The notes beneath the pieces were generated by a model. That model was not told the origin of the DNA. It worked only from the letters and a program-made list of their open reading frames with translations, and made no database searches. The position numbers and the translations under genes were made by a program. Shown one piece after another: positions 7,406 through 16,262 of a DNA stretch of 42,951 nt (within the stretch, counting starts at the first letter, position 1; each line of letters opens with the position of its first letter). The DNA is from Oscillospiraceae bacterium (GTDB taxonomy: Bacteria > Bacillota > Clostridia > Oscillospirales > Acutalibacteraceae): positions 1 through 42,951 of the forward strand of contig SVPP01000020.1 in assembly GCA_015065765.1 (NCBI GenBank). The letters run 5' to 3'.

Positions 7406-7810
7406 ATGAAACATTGTACAGAAAAAGTTGTTGAGTGGATCAAAGCAAAGAACCTTACAATAATCCCTAATCGTTCTGATGAGAAGGCAGATGTTCTTGA
7501 TTTTCCGTGGGAAGGAAAAAGCTTAAAATGTATTTTTACCGGTGATGATGGTGAGTATCTGTCACTTTTCTACTCTCTTGAATCTGTACCGGAAGATAAG
7601 ATCGCAGACGTTCTTTTGGTTTGCAACGAGATGAATGCAAAATATAAATGGGTTAAGTTTTATATCGATAGTGATAACGATGTCGCACTTCAGGACGATG
7701 CTATTCTGAATCTTGCTACTGCAGGCGAAGAGGCGTTAGAACTGATTGTACGTATGATCGATATTCTTAAAAAATCAAAACCTGAATTTATGAGAGCAAT
7801 TTACTCATAA
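7406..7810 (+). CDS. YbjN-domain protein
   Basis: A 134-residue soluble protein. ATG 7406 sits 8 nt after GGAGG; ATG 7399 is too close to the ribosome site and an in-frame start at 7352 lies inside the promoter. The sequence follows a YbjN-like pattern: an N-terminal helix (VVEWIKAKNL), a beta-sheet core (LKCIFTGDDGEYLSLFYSL) and a helix (VLLVCNEMNAKYKWVKFYID). The ending, ATAGEEALELIVRMIDILKK, is typical of the fold also seen in type III secretion chaperones. Such proteins are thought to bind partners rather than catalyse. Only 82 bp separate it from the large AAA protease gene, so a chaperone or adaptor role for that protease is an attractive but unproven idea. Confidence 0.75.
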   Translation: MKHCTEKVVEWIKAKNLTIIPNRSDEKADVLDFPWEGKSLKCIFTGDDGEYLSLFYSLESVPEDKIADVLLVCNEMNAKYKWVKFYIDSDNDVALQDDAILNLATAGEEALELIVRMIDILKKSKPEFMRAIYS

Positions 7811-7830
7811 ATTTAATTAAACAGAAGAAG

Positions 7831-7867
7831 AGTCAAGTTGCGTTTCAATACGTGACTTGACTTTTTA
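7831..7867 (+). terminator. Rho-independent terminator or attenuator
   Basis: AGTCAAGT (7831-7838) pairs with ACTTGACT (7855-7862); the stem can extend through TG/TG wobble pairs and CGT/ACG. It is followed by a T-run (TTTTT). I see no promoter between it and the next gene at 7893, so it probably attenuates rather than fully blocks read-through. Confidence 0.7.
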
Positions 7868-7892
7868 GTTAATTTTTGAAAGGAATTTGATT

Positions 7893-10800
7893 ATGAGCAA
7901 AATAAAGATTTCATTCCTGATAAGAGAATCTGATATTATTTGGTCATATAAAGGTCAGAGTGGTAAAAGCTTTTGGGAGGATGTTAATTCCGAACTTAAA
8001 AAAAGGATTGCACCGCTGACTCTTGAACAGGAAATAAAAGGAAAATTTCAGCATTGTTTCTATGTTGAGACAGATAGAGACGCTGATTATTATAAGAAAC
8101 TTGCACAGGAGGTTGTGGCGGGTCTTCTTGATGAACAGCGGAGTAGAAAGGTCATTGTTAGTGCGATTGTGATAGGCGATGGCGCAAAAAAGGAAAACAG
8201 CACATCTCTTTTGAAAATTGAAGAAGGCGACGAGATTCTGGGTGAAAAGCAGACATCAGAGCCGTTGGCTTCAACTCCTGAAGTAGCTGAGAAAGCAGAA
8301 GAAAAATCAGAGGAAAAAGCCATGACTATGGCTGAACGCGCAGAAAAATTCAAAAATCTTAAAGAAAAACTTCTCGACACGGTAAAGGGCCAGCGCCATG
8401 CAGTTGAAGAGGTAGTGCAGACGGTTTTTGAAAGCGAAATGTTTTCTATCAATAATCAGAAAAGAAAAGGTCCGCTTGCAACACTTCTTTTTGCAGGACC
8501 TTCAGGTGTAGGTAAAACATATCTTTCCGAGACACTTGCTTCATACATAGGTATTCCGTATCTCCGTGTTGATATGAGCGGATATTCACAGTCAGATGCT
8601 GTGTCAGAGCTTTGCGGTACAAACGAAATGTACAAGGGCTCTCACGAGGGTATAGTAACAGGCTTTGTAAGAGAAAATCCCAAGTGCCTTATTCTTTTTG
8701 ATGAAGTTGAAAAGGCTCATATCAATGCAATACATCTTTTTCTTCAGATGCTTGACGGCGGATATCTGCTTGACACAAAAACAAAGCAAAAGGTTGATTT
8801 TTCAAAAGTTACTATAATTTTTACAACCAATGCAGGTAAAGATTTGTATGAAGATGCTACGGAATGTGACCTTTCTTCTATACCGAGAAAAGTGATTCTT
8901 GATGCTCTTCGTAAAGACATAAACCCTCAGACAGGAGAGCCTTATTTCCCGGAGTGTATTACTACCCGCATGGCGAACGGTCACGTGATTCTTTTCAATC
9001 ATCTTGAGCCGTTTTCTCTTATGGAAATTGTGGGAAAAGAAATTACACAACAGATAGATTTGTTTGAAAAGTCATCGGGAATAAAGGTCGAATATGATCT
9101 GAACGAGCTTTCATCGATGGTGCTTTATAATGGTGGTGGAACAGCAGATGCAAGAACTCTGCGTGGTCTTGCGAGAAATATGATTGTAAGCGAACTGCAG
9201 GAGATTGTTATGCAGATCTATGCAGAAGGCGCTGATAAGGTGAATGCCCTTAAGACGATCACTCTTAATATTGATTCGCGCGACTGTGATGATGAAGCGC
9301 AGAACCTTTTTGAAAACAAGGATAAAATGTATGCCTCGGTGTTTACTGATAAGCTCTTGTCAGTGCCGGATGATATCTGCAACACCACATTCGGATATGT
9401 TTCAGATATTGAAACTTTTAAAAAGCAGATGCGCGGAGTAACAGACTATGTGCTTATCGACGTGTTGTGCGGTAATGTTGATGGAGAAAAAATTCCTAAC
9501 GATATAGAAGATTTCAATTCTGATGGAATACATATGTTTGATTACGTCAGAGAGTATTATCCTGAAATTCCGGTTTATATTCTCGATACATCAGGCGGAA
9601 ACATCCGTTCATTCGAGACTCTTCTTGCAAGAGGTGCAAAGGGTGTTATAATAGCTGATTCGAGTGATGTTGCTACGTATGAGAATGCGCTGAAAGAGGT
9701 TTCACGCAATGCGATTATAAACAATACTGTTTATTCTTTGGGAAGATCAGGTAAGTTCCTTGATTACAACTGTGCACAGTATATTATTGATGAATCATGT
9801 GTAGTTGTGTCTTTTGAACGCCTTCAGCTTAAGAAAGCTCCCAGTGCAGAAGATGCAGAGCTTATTTCAAAGGCAGGAAACACTTCGATAAAATTTGCAG
9901 ATATCATAGGATGTAAGACAGCTAAAAAAGATCTGGCAGAGTTCTGCGAAATTCTTGATAATCCGAGAAAAGCTTTGCTGTCAGGAAAGAAAATTCCTAA
10001 AGGTATCCTTTTGTACGGACCTCCCGGTACAGGTAAAACAATGCTTGCAAAAGCTATGGCCAACGAGTGTGGTGCAACATTCTTCGCAACAACTGCCACA
10101 TCTTTCTTTAACAAATATGTTGGTCAGACAGAAGAGAATATACGCAATCTTTTCAAGAAGGCAAAGAGATACGCACCGTCTATTATTTTTGTCGATGAAG
10201 TTGATTCCATCGGAAAAATGAGAACAGGCGGGGATTCCGGCAGAGCCAATGAAGACGCACTTACAACTTTCCTTGCAGAAATGGACGGATTTGTTGTTGA
10301 TGAAAAGAGACCGGTATTCGTTATTGCAGCAACCAACTATGAGATAAACGGAACAAGCGGACGAGTTCTCGATCCGGCATTTGTCCGTAGGTTTGACAGC
10401 AAGGTGCTTATTTCTCTTCCTGATGAAGATGACAGATATGAATTCCTTGTGAATTTCTTTAAAAAGCACGGCATTAATTTCGGTGAAGCACATAATGAAA
10501 CTCTTAAAATTATGGCAGAGCGCACAGCGGGAATGAGCAATGCTGACCTTGAAAGCATGAACTCACAGTATCTGAGACTGCTCGGTGATAAGTCACCCGA
10601 CAGGGCACAGTATCTTGATGTGCTTGATTCTTACCGCTATGGCGATATAAGAGAAATGAGTGAAGACCACCTTCGTCAGACAGCATACCATGAATCGGGA
10701 CATGCTCTTATTTACAGACTTAACGGACATACACCCACATACCTTACTGTAGTTTCAAGAGGCGATTTCGGTGGATATATGGCAAGGTCATCTGATGAGT

Positions 10801-11162
10801 TCAAGGGCACTGTTACATTTGATAATTTCATGAACAGTGTTTGCTGCTGTCTTGGAGGCAGAGCTGCTGAAATAGAGGTCTATGGTGAAAAAATAGGTAT
10901 GAATACAGGTGCAGGCTCAGATATCGAGCACGCAAGAGAGCAGGTTCGTGCAAGCATTCAGGACTACGCTATGGGAGAAAAGATTTACTCTGAGTTTAAT
11001 CATGAAGAGGCAGAAAAATTACTTCAGGCTCAGTTTGCACGAGCTAAAGATCTGCTTCGTCAGTACAGAGGGGTTCTTGATAAGCTCACTGATCTGCTCG
11101 CAGAGAAAAAGAGTCTTGATGAAAAAGCTTTGGATGATTTCTTTAAGGCAGAGGGAATTTAA
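7893..11162 (+). CDS. Clp-type AAA + receiver-like + FtsH-type AAA/M41 fusion protease
   Basis: A 1089-residue soluble protein; ATG 7893 follows AAAGGA. Residues 1-110 are an unknown alpha/beta domain and 115-160 a charged linker. The first AAA module (160-460) is Clp/HSP100-like: Walker A GPSGVGKT 202-209, Walker B LILFDE ending at 271, sensor TTN 311-313, and ADARTLRGL at 418-426 as sensor 2. Residues 497-595 look like a response-regulator receiver: D505, D523 in YVLIDV, T566 and GAKG at 581-584, with the usual final lysine missing. The second module is FtsH-like: Walker A 709-716, FVDEVD 766-771, aromatic pore loop KYVG 741-744 and DPAFVRRFD 827-835. The M41 protease has HESGH (933-937) and D1010 as third zinc ligand. 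FtsH's N-terminal membrane helices are absent. Confidence 0.9.
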   Translation: MSKIKISFLIRESDIIWSYKGQSGKSFWEDVNSELKKRIAPLTLEQEIKGKFQHCFYVETDRDADYYKKLAQEVVAGLLDEQRSRKVIVSAIVIGDGAKKENSTSLLKIEEGDEILGEKQTSEPLASTPEVAEKAEEKSEEKAMTMAERAEKFKNLKEKLLDTVKGQRHAVEEVVQTVFESEMFSINNQKRKGPLATLLFAGPSGVGKTYLSETLASYIGIPYLRVDMSGYSQSDAVSELCGTNEMYKGSHEGIVTGFVRENPKCLILFDEVEKAHINAIHLFLQMLDGGYLLDTKTKQKVDFSKVTIIFTTNAGKDLYEDATECDLSSIPRKVILDALRKDINPQTGEPYFPECITTRMANGHVILFNHLEPFSLMEIVGKEITQQIDLFEKSSGIKVEYDLNELSSMVLYNGGGTADARTLRGLARNMIVSELQEIVMQIYAEGADKVNALKTITLNIDSRDCDDEAQNLFENKDKMYASVFTDKLLSVPDDICNTTFGYVSDIETFKKQMRGVTDYVLIDVLCGNVDGEKIPNDIEDFNSDGIHMFDYVREYYPEIPVYILDTSGGNIRSFETLLARGAKGVIIADSSDVATYENALKEVSRNAIINNTVYSLGRSGKFLDYNCAQYIIDESCVVVSFERLQLKKAPSAEDAELISKAGNTSIKFADIIGCKTAKKDLAEFCEILDNPRKALLSGKKIPKGILLYGPPGTGKTMLAKAMANECGATFFATTATSFFNKYVGQTEENIRNLFKKAKRYAPSIIFVDEVDSIGKMRTGGDSGRANEDALTTFLAEMDGFVVDEKRPVFVIAATNYEINGTSGRVLDPAFVRRFDSKVLISLPDEDDRYEFLVNFFKKHGINFGEAHNETLKIMAERTAGMSNADLESMNSQYLRLLGDKSPDRAQYLDVLDSYRYGDIREMSEDHLRQTAYHESGHALIYRLNGHTPTYLTVVSRGDFGGYMARSSDEFKGTVTFDNFMNSVCCCLGGRAAEIEVYGEKIGMNTGAGSDIEHAREQVRASIQDYAMGEKIYSEFNHEEAEKLLQAQFARAKDLLRQYRGVLDKLTDLLAEKKSLDEKALDDFFKAEGI

Positions 11163-11185
11163 AAATTAAGAACTGAAAACTGCAG

Positions 11186-11220
11186 AAAAAGCCACACGAA
11201 ATATTTTCGTGTGGCTTTTG
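11186..11220. terminator. Bidirectional terminator between convergent genes
   Basis: GCCACACGAAA (11191-11201) pairs with TTTCGTGTGGC (11205-11215), flanked by an A-run on the left and a T-run on the right. It can serve both the AAA protease gene and the convergent phosphatase gene. Confidence 0.85.
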
Positions 11221-11242
11221 TGTGTTTCGGGGTAGCCGATTT

Positions 11243-11746
11243 TTATGGATTCTGTTTTCTTGCGTTACTTATTGCTTGGTATAAAGCCTTTTGGTTGATT
11301 TTGATTTTTTCTTCAATATCATCGTTAAGGAGATGAAAACCAAATTCTCTGCATAGCAATTTATACACCAATGGATTGGGGTGATAGTGAGGATTTTGCC
11401 ATATTTTCATTTCGTCTCTGCCAAGGTATCTGAGAATTGCGGCTGTGATTGCGGAGCTTCTGGACTCTCCGCTGTCGCAGCACACAAACAAAACCTCGGT
11501 ATCCGAAGGTAAGCTGTCAACATATTGATGGATTTTTCTTGCGTGGTCTTTGTTGAATGAGAGAGGGTTTTTGTACTCGCTGATATCGGCAAATGAGAAT
11601 ATTATTTTGGAGTTCAGTTTATCAAGCTTATTCATCCTGATATCGTATGAAGATACGATAATTGAACAGGCATTTCTCTTTTCGTAGGGCAGATTATAAT
11701 ATAACCATTTAATCGGATGGATTTCAATGTCAAAGTTAATATTCAA
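11243..11746 (-). CDS. Tyrosine/dual-specificity phosphatase-like protein
   Basis: A 167-residue soluble protein. The start is TTG 11746, 10 nt after GAGG; the ribosome site lies in the last codons of the upstream GH36 gene, whose stop is 2 nt away, so translation is coupled. The motif VLFVCCDSGESRSSA carries the cysteine-phosphatase signature C-x5-R (C90 to R96) followed by serine. The preceding strand-loop region (IIFSFADISEYKN) could supply the general-acid aspartate (D54). Its length suits a small atypical dual-specificity phosphatase. The pairing with a glycosidase gene might mean a role in sugar-phosphate handling or in regulation. The substrate is unknown. Confidence 0.75.
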   Translation of the reverse strand: MNINFDIEIHPIKWLYYNLPYEKRNACSIIVSSYDIRMNKLDKLNSKIIFSFADISEYKNPLSFNKDHARKIHQYVDSLPSDTEVLFVCCDSGESRSSAITAAILRYLGRDEMKIWQNPHYHPNPLVYKLLCREFGFHLLNDDIEEKIKINQKALYQAISNARKQNP

Positions 11747-11748
11747 TG

Positions 11749-13869
11749 TTATTCAACCTCTTCATAAAGTACAAGCTCTGATGACATGGGTGAGGGGATG
11801 TTCACAACAATTCCTGTCTGTTTTAATTCACGTCCTGAAACGACAAAGGATACCCTGTCATTGTCAAGTGTTACTTTGTAATTTTTGCTTGCATCGGCAC
11901 CTTTGCCTCTGATGGCTTTTTCACCTTTTATGTTCGCAAGAGCAAAGACTGCAATTGCACCTTTTGATGAATCGGGCGATGCAATTTCAAGAATTGCAAA
12001 CTCATCTTTTTTCAGGTCAGGTGTGTGGTGAAAAACCTTAGCTTCGCTGAGGAAAGGCCGGATAAATGTTTTGTACACTTCAACGCTGTGACGGACAAAT
12101 TTCATCTGCTCTGAATTGATTTTCGCATCAGGTGGAGCGATGACATTCAGCGACATGTGGCCAAGCATGCAGTTTCTCATCTGCAGGTCAAATGAGCCAA
12201 AGTTATGGCATCCCATTCCTGCGAAAAGTCTGTCAACTCTTTCAGGTGGAAGTGCCATTGTCATGCCGTTTGTAATAAGTACTGAATAAGGTGCACACTG
12301 GCAATCGGAAACCCAGGTGTGGTTGAAGTTTTTCATCATTCCAAGGTCTGTTCTGCCACCACCGCCTGCACAGTTCTCAAAAATCACATTCGGGAATTTC
12401 TTTTTAAGATTTTCGTACATTCTGTAAACAGCATTTACATGTCTGAGTGTCACACATTCAGGCAGACCTGATTCGTTTTCTCTTATTCCGAAATATTCTG
12501 TATAATCTACGTTGTGGTCAACTCGTAGCAGGTCAAGGTCATATTCAGTTATAATTCTCTCAAGCTCGCTTTCAGCCCACTCGGCCACCTCGGGGATTGA
12601 CATATCAAGATATTTTGGGCTTGCTTCACCGAATGGATTTACCGAAAACCATTCAGGATGAATTTCGTGTATACCACTCATTTCTCCTGCAGATTCAATA
12701 TCAACCCACAGACCGAATTTCATACCGTTTTTACGGGTGTAATCGGAAATTTCTTTGAGTCCGTTCGGGTATCTGTCTTTATCAGGTACGTTTCTTCCGT
12801 TGTAGACACCCCATTCTCCCTCTTTGCCCGGAGGGCAAACCCAGCCTGCATCAACGATGAAAACTTCGCCGCCCATTTCTGCAAACTGACGGATGTATGA
12901 TTTACTTGTTTCCACAGTCATGTCGTGCTCGGCACCCATTCCGCAGCCTACAAGTGCTTCTTTGCCGTCAGCAAGAGTGAACACGGATTTTCTGATATGT
13001 GAAATCATTTCGTTTACAGCTTCGTCTATATCTCCGAAAACACTTCCCATATGAACTTCGGGAGAAGTGAAGATTTCGTGAGGCTTCAGAACGAGCATAG
13101 GCTTGTGCGACACAATTTCAGCCTTGAAGGAAAGGTATGTTGAACTTCTGTTTTTCTGAGCGTTGTAGTCTATTGTAAATCTGCATCCGCCGCTGAAAGC
13201 AGTCTGTATAAACCAGATTTTGCCTGTCAGATTATTTTTTATAAAAAGAAGAGGATGACGGAATCTGTCACGGTTGAAGCGGGTGTCAATTGAAGTAACT
13301 TCGGGAGATAATTTTCTCCATACAAATTCGCCCTCTCTGCTCCAACCATCATTGCAGAAATAGCCGAGAGAATAAAATTCATCAAGCTTTTTTGATTCGG
13401 TATATTTGTCGATTTCAGTCATTTCAATACCGCCGCCGAGAACAGTAAGACGGCTGAGGTTCATATATGTGTCGGAAAGGTTTTCAATCTCAAGATATCT
13501 TGTGAACATGGCTGTTCCGTCAAGAAGTGTGTGAACACGTATTTCTACAGGTTTGTATCTGCTTCTGAGAGTGAGGACGCTTTCAAGATTTTCTTCGGTT
13601 TTTTCAATCTTGAAATCAACTTTTTCAAGACCGTAATCAAGGCTCTGTCCGTCAAGTTCAATGTTGAATGCGTAAGGTTCTGAAAAACGTTTTTTCTCAA
13701 GCCTTGTTCCGCATTTCTCAAGAAGGTTAAGAGGATATCCTGCATCATTCCAGCCGCAGGAAACAAGCCCGCCGCTGATGAACATTTCTTCATAAACGGT
13801 TTTGCCGCTTCTGTAACAGAAGGTGGAGCTATTCCCATCCTTATAATATAAATCAAAAAACTTATCCAT
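11749..13869 (-). CDS. GH36-family alpha-galactosidase-like enzyme
   Basis: A 706-residue cytoplasmic protein (no signal peptide) starting at ATG 13869 behind GGGGTGA. Residues 1-290 form the N-terminal beta-sandwich. The TIM barrel follows, with FIVDAGW 337-343, MKFGLWVDIESAGE 383-396, DLDLLRVDHN 444-453 (candidate nucleophile D451), IFENCAGGGGRTDLGMM 496-512 and WVSDCQCAPY 519-528 (candidate acid/base D522). The C-terminal beta domain ends near 700. This layout is that of GH36 (melibiase). The expected reaction is release of alpha-linked galactose from oligosaccharides, although some members act on alpha-N-acetylgalactosamine. It is transcribed from a promoter back-to-back with that of the secreted beta-helix protein, so the two are probably co-regulated. 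Confidence 0.88.
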   Translation of the reverse strand: MDKFFDLYYKDGNSSTFCYRSGKTVYEEMFISGGLVSCGWNDAGYPLNLLEKCGTRLEKKRFSEPYAFNIELDGQSLDYGLEKVDFKIEKTEENLESVLTLRSRYKPVEIRVHTLLDGTAMFTRYLEIENLSDTYMNLSRLTVLGGGIEMTEIDKYTESKKLDEFYSLGYFCNDGWSREGEFVWRKLSPEVTSIDTRFNRDRFRHPLLFIKNNLTGKIWFIQTAFSGGCRFTIDYNAQKNRSSTYLSFKAEIVSHKPMLVLKPHEIFTSPEVHMGSVFGDIDEAVNEMISHIRKSVFTLADGKEALVGCGMGAEHDMTVETSKSYIRQFAEMGGEVFIVDAGWVCPPGKEGEWGVYNGRNVPDKDRYPNGLKEISDYTRKNGMKFGLWVDIESAGEMSGIHEIHPEWFSVNPFGEASPKYLDMSIPEVAEWAESELERIITEYDLDLLRVDHNVDYTEYFGIRENESGLPECVTLRHVNAVYRMYENLKKKFPNVIFENCAGGGGRTDLGMMKNFNHTWVSDCQCAPYSVLITNGMTMALPPERVDRLFAGMGCHNFGSFDLQMRNCMLGHMSLNVIAPPDAKINSEQMKFVRHSVEVYKTFIRPFLSEAKVFHHTPDLKKDEFAILEIASPDSSKGAIAVFALANIKGEKAIRGKGADASKNYKVTLDNDRVSFVVSGRELKQTGIVVNIPSPMSSELVLYEEVE

Positions 13870-13898
13870 AAAATCACCCCTGACGTGAGATTGATTTT

Positions 13899-13927
13899 AG
13901 GGTAACACAAGGAAAAAGAAAAGTCAA
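13899..13927 (-). promoter_or_regulatory. Promoter of the GH36 gene
   Basis: Minus strand: TTGACT (13927-13922), a 17-bp spacer, then TACCCT (13904-13899). The -10 is poor, keeping only TA and the final T. Its -35 box is 2 bp from the -35 box of the divergent promoter, so one activator or repressor could control both. Confidence 0.5.
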
Positions 13928-13929
13928 TA

Positions 13930-13958
13930 TTTACATTGAACTACTTTTGTGATAAAAT
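13930..13958 (+). promoter_or_regulatory. Promoter of the double beta-helix/GH92 operon
   Basis: TTTACA (13930-13935), a 17-bp spacer, then TAAAAT (13953-13958). The start codon at 13989 is 30 nt downstream, behind GGAAGGAGG. Confidence 0.65.
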
Positions 13959-13988
13959 AAAACCATTCAGTCGGAAGGAGGAGATAAT

Positions 13989-16253
13989 ATGAAAAAATTT
14001 ATCTCTTTGTTATTATGCATTACACTTTTGCTAGCTTTTTCCCCTCTTGTTTTTTCAAAGGAAAATGTGCAGCCACCTGTGATTGTGGAAACGGTTTATC
14101 CCACAGACGATGTGGTAATAGCTGATATTATTCTGACAGAAGCACCGTACAGTGCAGATAACACGGGAAACGCGGATGTTACTGCGGTCTTACAGAAAGC
14201 GATTGACGATTGTGCAGCAAACGGTGGTGGCACAGTGTGGCTTCCTGAAGGTGAGTACAGACTGACAGGAAATGTTTACATCCGTCAGTTTGTAACTGTA
14301 AGAGGCGAATATCAGGACCCTGATGTGGGAAAGGAATATGGCACGGTTATTATTGCTGATGTTCCGTCAGAGGACATAATGACACCGGGACTTTTCACGG
14401 TAGGTGCAAGTGCAGGTGCAGTGGGACTTACTGTGTGGTATCCTGAGCAGGATATTGAAAATGTAAAGCCTTATCCGTATACGTTTTATGCACCGGGCAA
14501 TGCTGATTACATGCTCAATACAATTAAAAACTGTACTCTGATAAATTCCTACAGAGGTATCGGAGCATGTTCCGAGTGTGAAAATGATATTTACCAGTGT
14601 CACGAAATGCTGACAATTGAAAATGTCAAGGGAACCTGTCTTTATGAGGGACTGAACTCTTATAATTCTGCTGATGTTGATACGGTAAAAACTCTGTATA
14701 TAGATAATAAATACTGGGCAGAGGCAGGGGAAGCTTTTAATGCTCCCGAAGAAAAGCTTATTGACGAATATACCCGCAAAAATGGTTATGGTCTTGTAAT
14801 CGGTGACCTTGAATGGCCGCAGTTTGCTGATGTAAGAGTTTCCGATATGCTTTATGGTATGCAGTTCAGAGAGCCTGAGCGTTATTCATACAGCGGAATT
14901 TTTACTGACCTTTACATAACTGATTGTACTTACGGAATTTATGCCATCGACCATGTTATTGTTCACCGTGGTGAATCATGGGGAACAGGTATTCTGAACG
15001 GCAGAATTGAAGGCTCGGAATACGCGATTTACGAAATGGGTAAACATGCCAAGGTTTTGACAAATGTTGAAATTGAAGGCAAGGTGAAGGGCAAAAACAT
15101 CCGTCAGTATAAAACTGATACGAGCTCTTTTGCTCCCGATTATAATAAAACCTATAATAAGGTTGAGCCATATCTCTATGTAGTTGATGCAGATAAAACA
15201 GGCAAAACTGATGCATCATTATCGGTTCAGGCGAAGCTCGACGAGGCGAAAGCAACAGGCGGTGTTGTCTATCTTCCCGGCGGTCTCTACCGTTTCGATA
15301 ATCCTGTAAAAGTTCCTGCAGGTGTGGAATTGAGAGGCTCTTCTTCAGTTGCAACACGCTGTCAGGGCGGAAACAGCAACGGCACTCTGATTATTTCATA
15401 TTATGGCTATGACAAAGCAAGTGAGCCGCTTATCACTCTTGATGGCGATAATGCCGGTTTAAACGGAATCAGGGTTGACTATGCACTGAATGCACCTGTT
15501 GATAACAGCGGTAAATACAAAGAAACTTCTCCTGTAGTTTACAGTAAGTCAGATAACATCTATGTTACAAACTGTTTCTTTACACTTGCATCTTGCGGAA
15601 TCAGACTTGAAAATTCAGAAAATGTATTTCTCAAGAAGATTGTAGGATGTTGCTATGAAAGCATGTTCTCTATGACAGGATGTACAGATGTTTTTGTGGA
15701 AGGCTGTCTGCAGAATGGCAATACTCTGCCGAGAAACGGTTATGCAAACTTTGATATTCCCGAGCTTTCAGGCAGATTTACCGAAGATAAGCTTTTTGAA
15801 TATGTCTTTATTCCTATAACAAGAATCCGTACAGATTATATTATTCTCGATTCATGCGAAGATGTAACTGTTTTCAATGCCTTTATTTACGGTGGAAAAA
15901 CCTTCCTTAATTCAAAGGACAGTAAGGTTAACCTTGTGAACGTAGGTCTTGACGGTTCTTCATTGACAGAGTACAGTTATATTCTGTCAGGCGGTGAAGT
16001 GAATCTTCTTAATTCTATGCGTTCTACTGAAAACGGACGTTTTGGCTACAGATTCTACACAATCGAAAATGATACCGCCTTCAGGTCTTATAACAGTCAG
16101 GGCGTAGACTTGCTCTATAAGGAGCACGTTGTACTTGAAAATATCGGAAAAAACGAACTTCTGGAAAATGAAAAAAAATATAGCTTTTTACAACCGATCT
16201 ACAAGCTTATATCATTTTTTGGAAAAATATCAACATATATAGAGCATAAATAA
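13989..16253 (+). CDS. Secreted protein with two pectate-lyase-superfamily beta-helices
   Basis: A 754-residue protein with a classic signal peptide (MKKFISLLLCITLLLAFSPLVFS) and a strong ribosome site. It contains two copies of the beta-helix opening. The first, near residues 55-98, is NTGNADVTAVLQKAIDDCAA with GGGTVWLPEGEYRL. The second, near 400-435, is TGKTDASLSVQAKLDEAKAT with GGVVYLPGGLYRF. Each is followed by asparagine- and cysteine-rich coils. This tandem plan resembles GH55-like and phage-tailspike-like beta-helix enzymes that attack polysaccharides. No catalytic pair can be named from sequence alone. The last residues (FLQPIYKLISFFGKISTYI) form an amphipathic or hydrophobic tail that might touch the membrane. 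It lies 9 bp upstream of GH92, in one operon. Confidence 0.82.
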   Translation: MKKFISLLLCITLLLAFSPLVFSKENVQPPVIVETVYPTDDVVIADIILTEAPYSADNTGNADVTAVLQKAIDDCAANGGGTVWLPEGEYRLTGNVYIRQFVTVRGEYQDPDVGKEYGTVIIADVPSEDIMTPGLFTVGASAGAVGLTVWYPEQDIENVKPYPYTFYAPGNADYMLNTIKNCTLINSYRGIGACSECENDIYQCHEMLTIENVKGTCLYEGLNSYNSADVDTVKTLYIDNKYWAEAGEAFNAPEEKLIDEYTRKNGYGLVIGDLEWPQFADVRVSDMLYGMQFREPERYSYSGIFTDLYITDCTYGIYAIDHVIVHRGESWGTGILNGRIEGSEYAIYEMGKHAKVLTNVEIEGKVKGKNIRQYKTDTSSFAPDYNKTYNKVEPYLYVVDADKTGKTDASLSVQAKLDEAKATGGVVYLPGGLYRFDNPVKVPAGVELRGSSSVATRCQGGNSNGTLIISYYGYDKASEPLITLDGDNAGLNGIRVDYALNAPVDNSGKYKETSPVVYSKSDNIYVTNCFFTLASCGIRLENSENVFLKKIVGCCYESMFSMTGCTDVFVEGCLQNGNTLPRNGYANFDIPELSGRFTEDKLFEYVFIPITRIRTDYIILDSCEDVTVFNAFIYGGKTFLNSKDSKVNLVNVGLDGSSLTEYSYILSGGEVNLLNSMRSTENGRFGYRFYTIENDTAFRSYNSQGVDLLYKEHVVLENIGKNELLENEKKYSFLQPIYKLISFFGKISTYIEHK

Positions 16254-16262
16254 GGTGATAAA

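Noticed and set aside
7857-7892. TTGACT inside the terminator as a -35 box for the fusion protease
   Set aside because: No acceptable -10 box follows at 15-19 bp.
9981-10493. 170-codon open frame on the minus strand
   Set aside because: It is antisense to the second AAA module, has no ribosome site and shows no family pattern; a shadow of biased codon use.
11407-11592. 61-codon minus-strand frame overlapping the phosphatase
   Set aside because: The C-x5-R phosphatase frame explains this DNA; the alternative has no motif.
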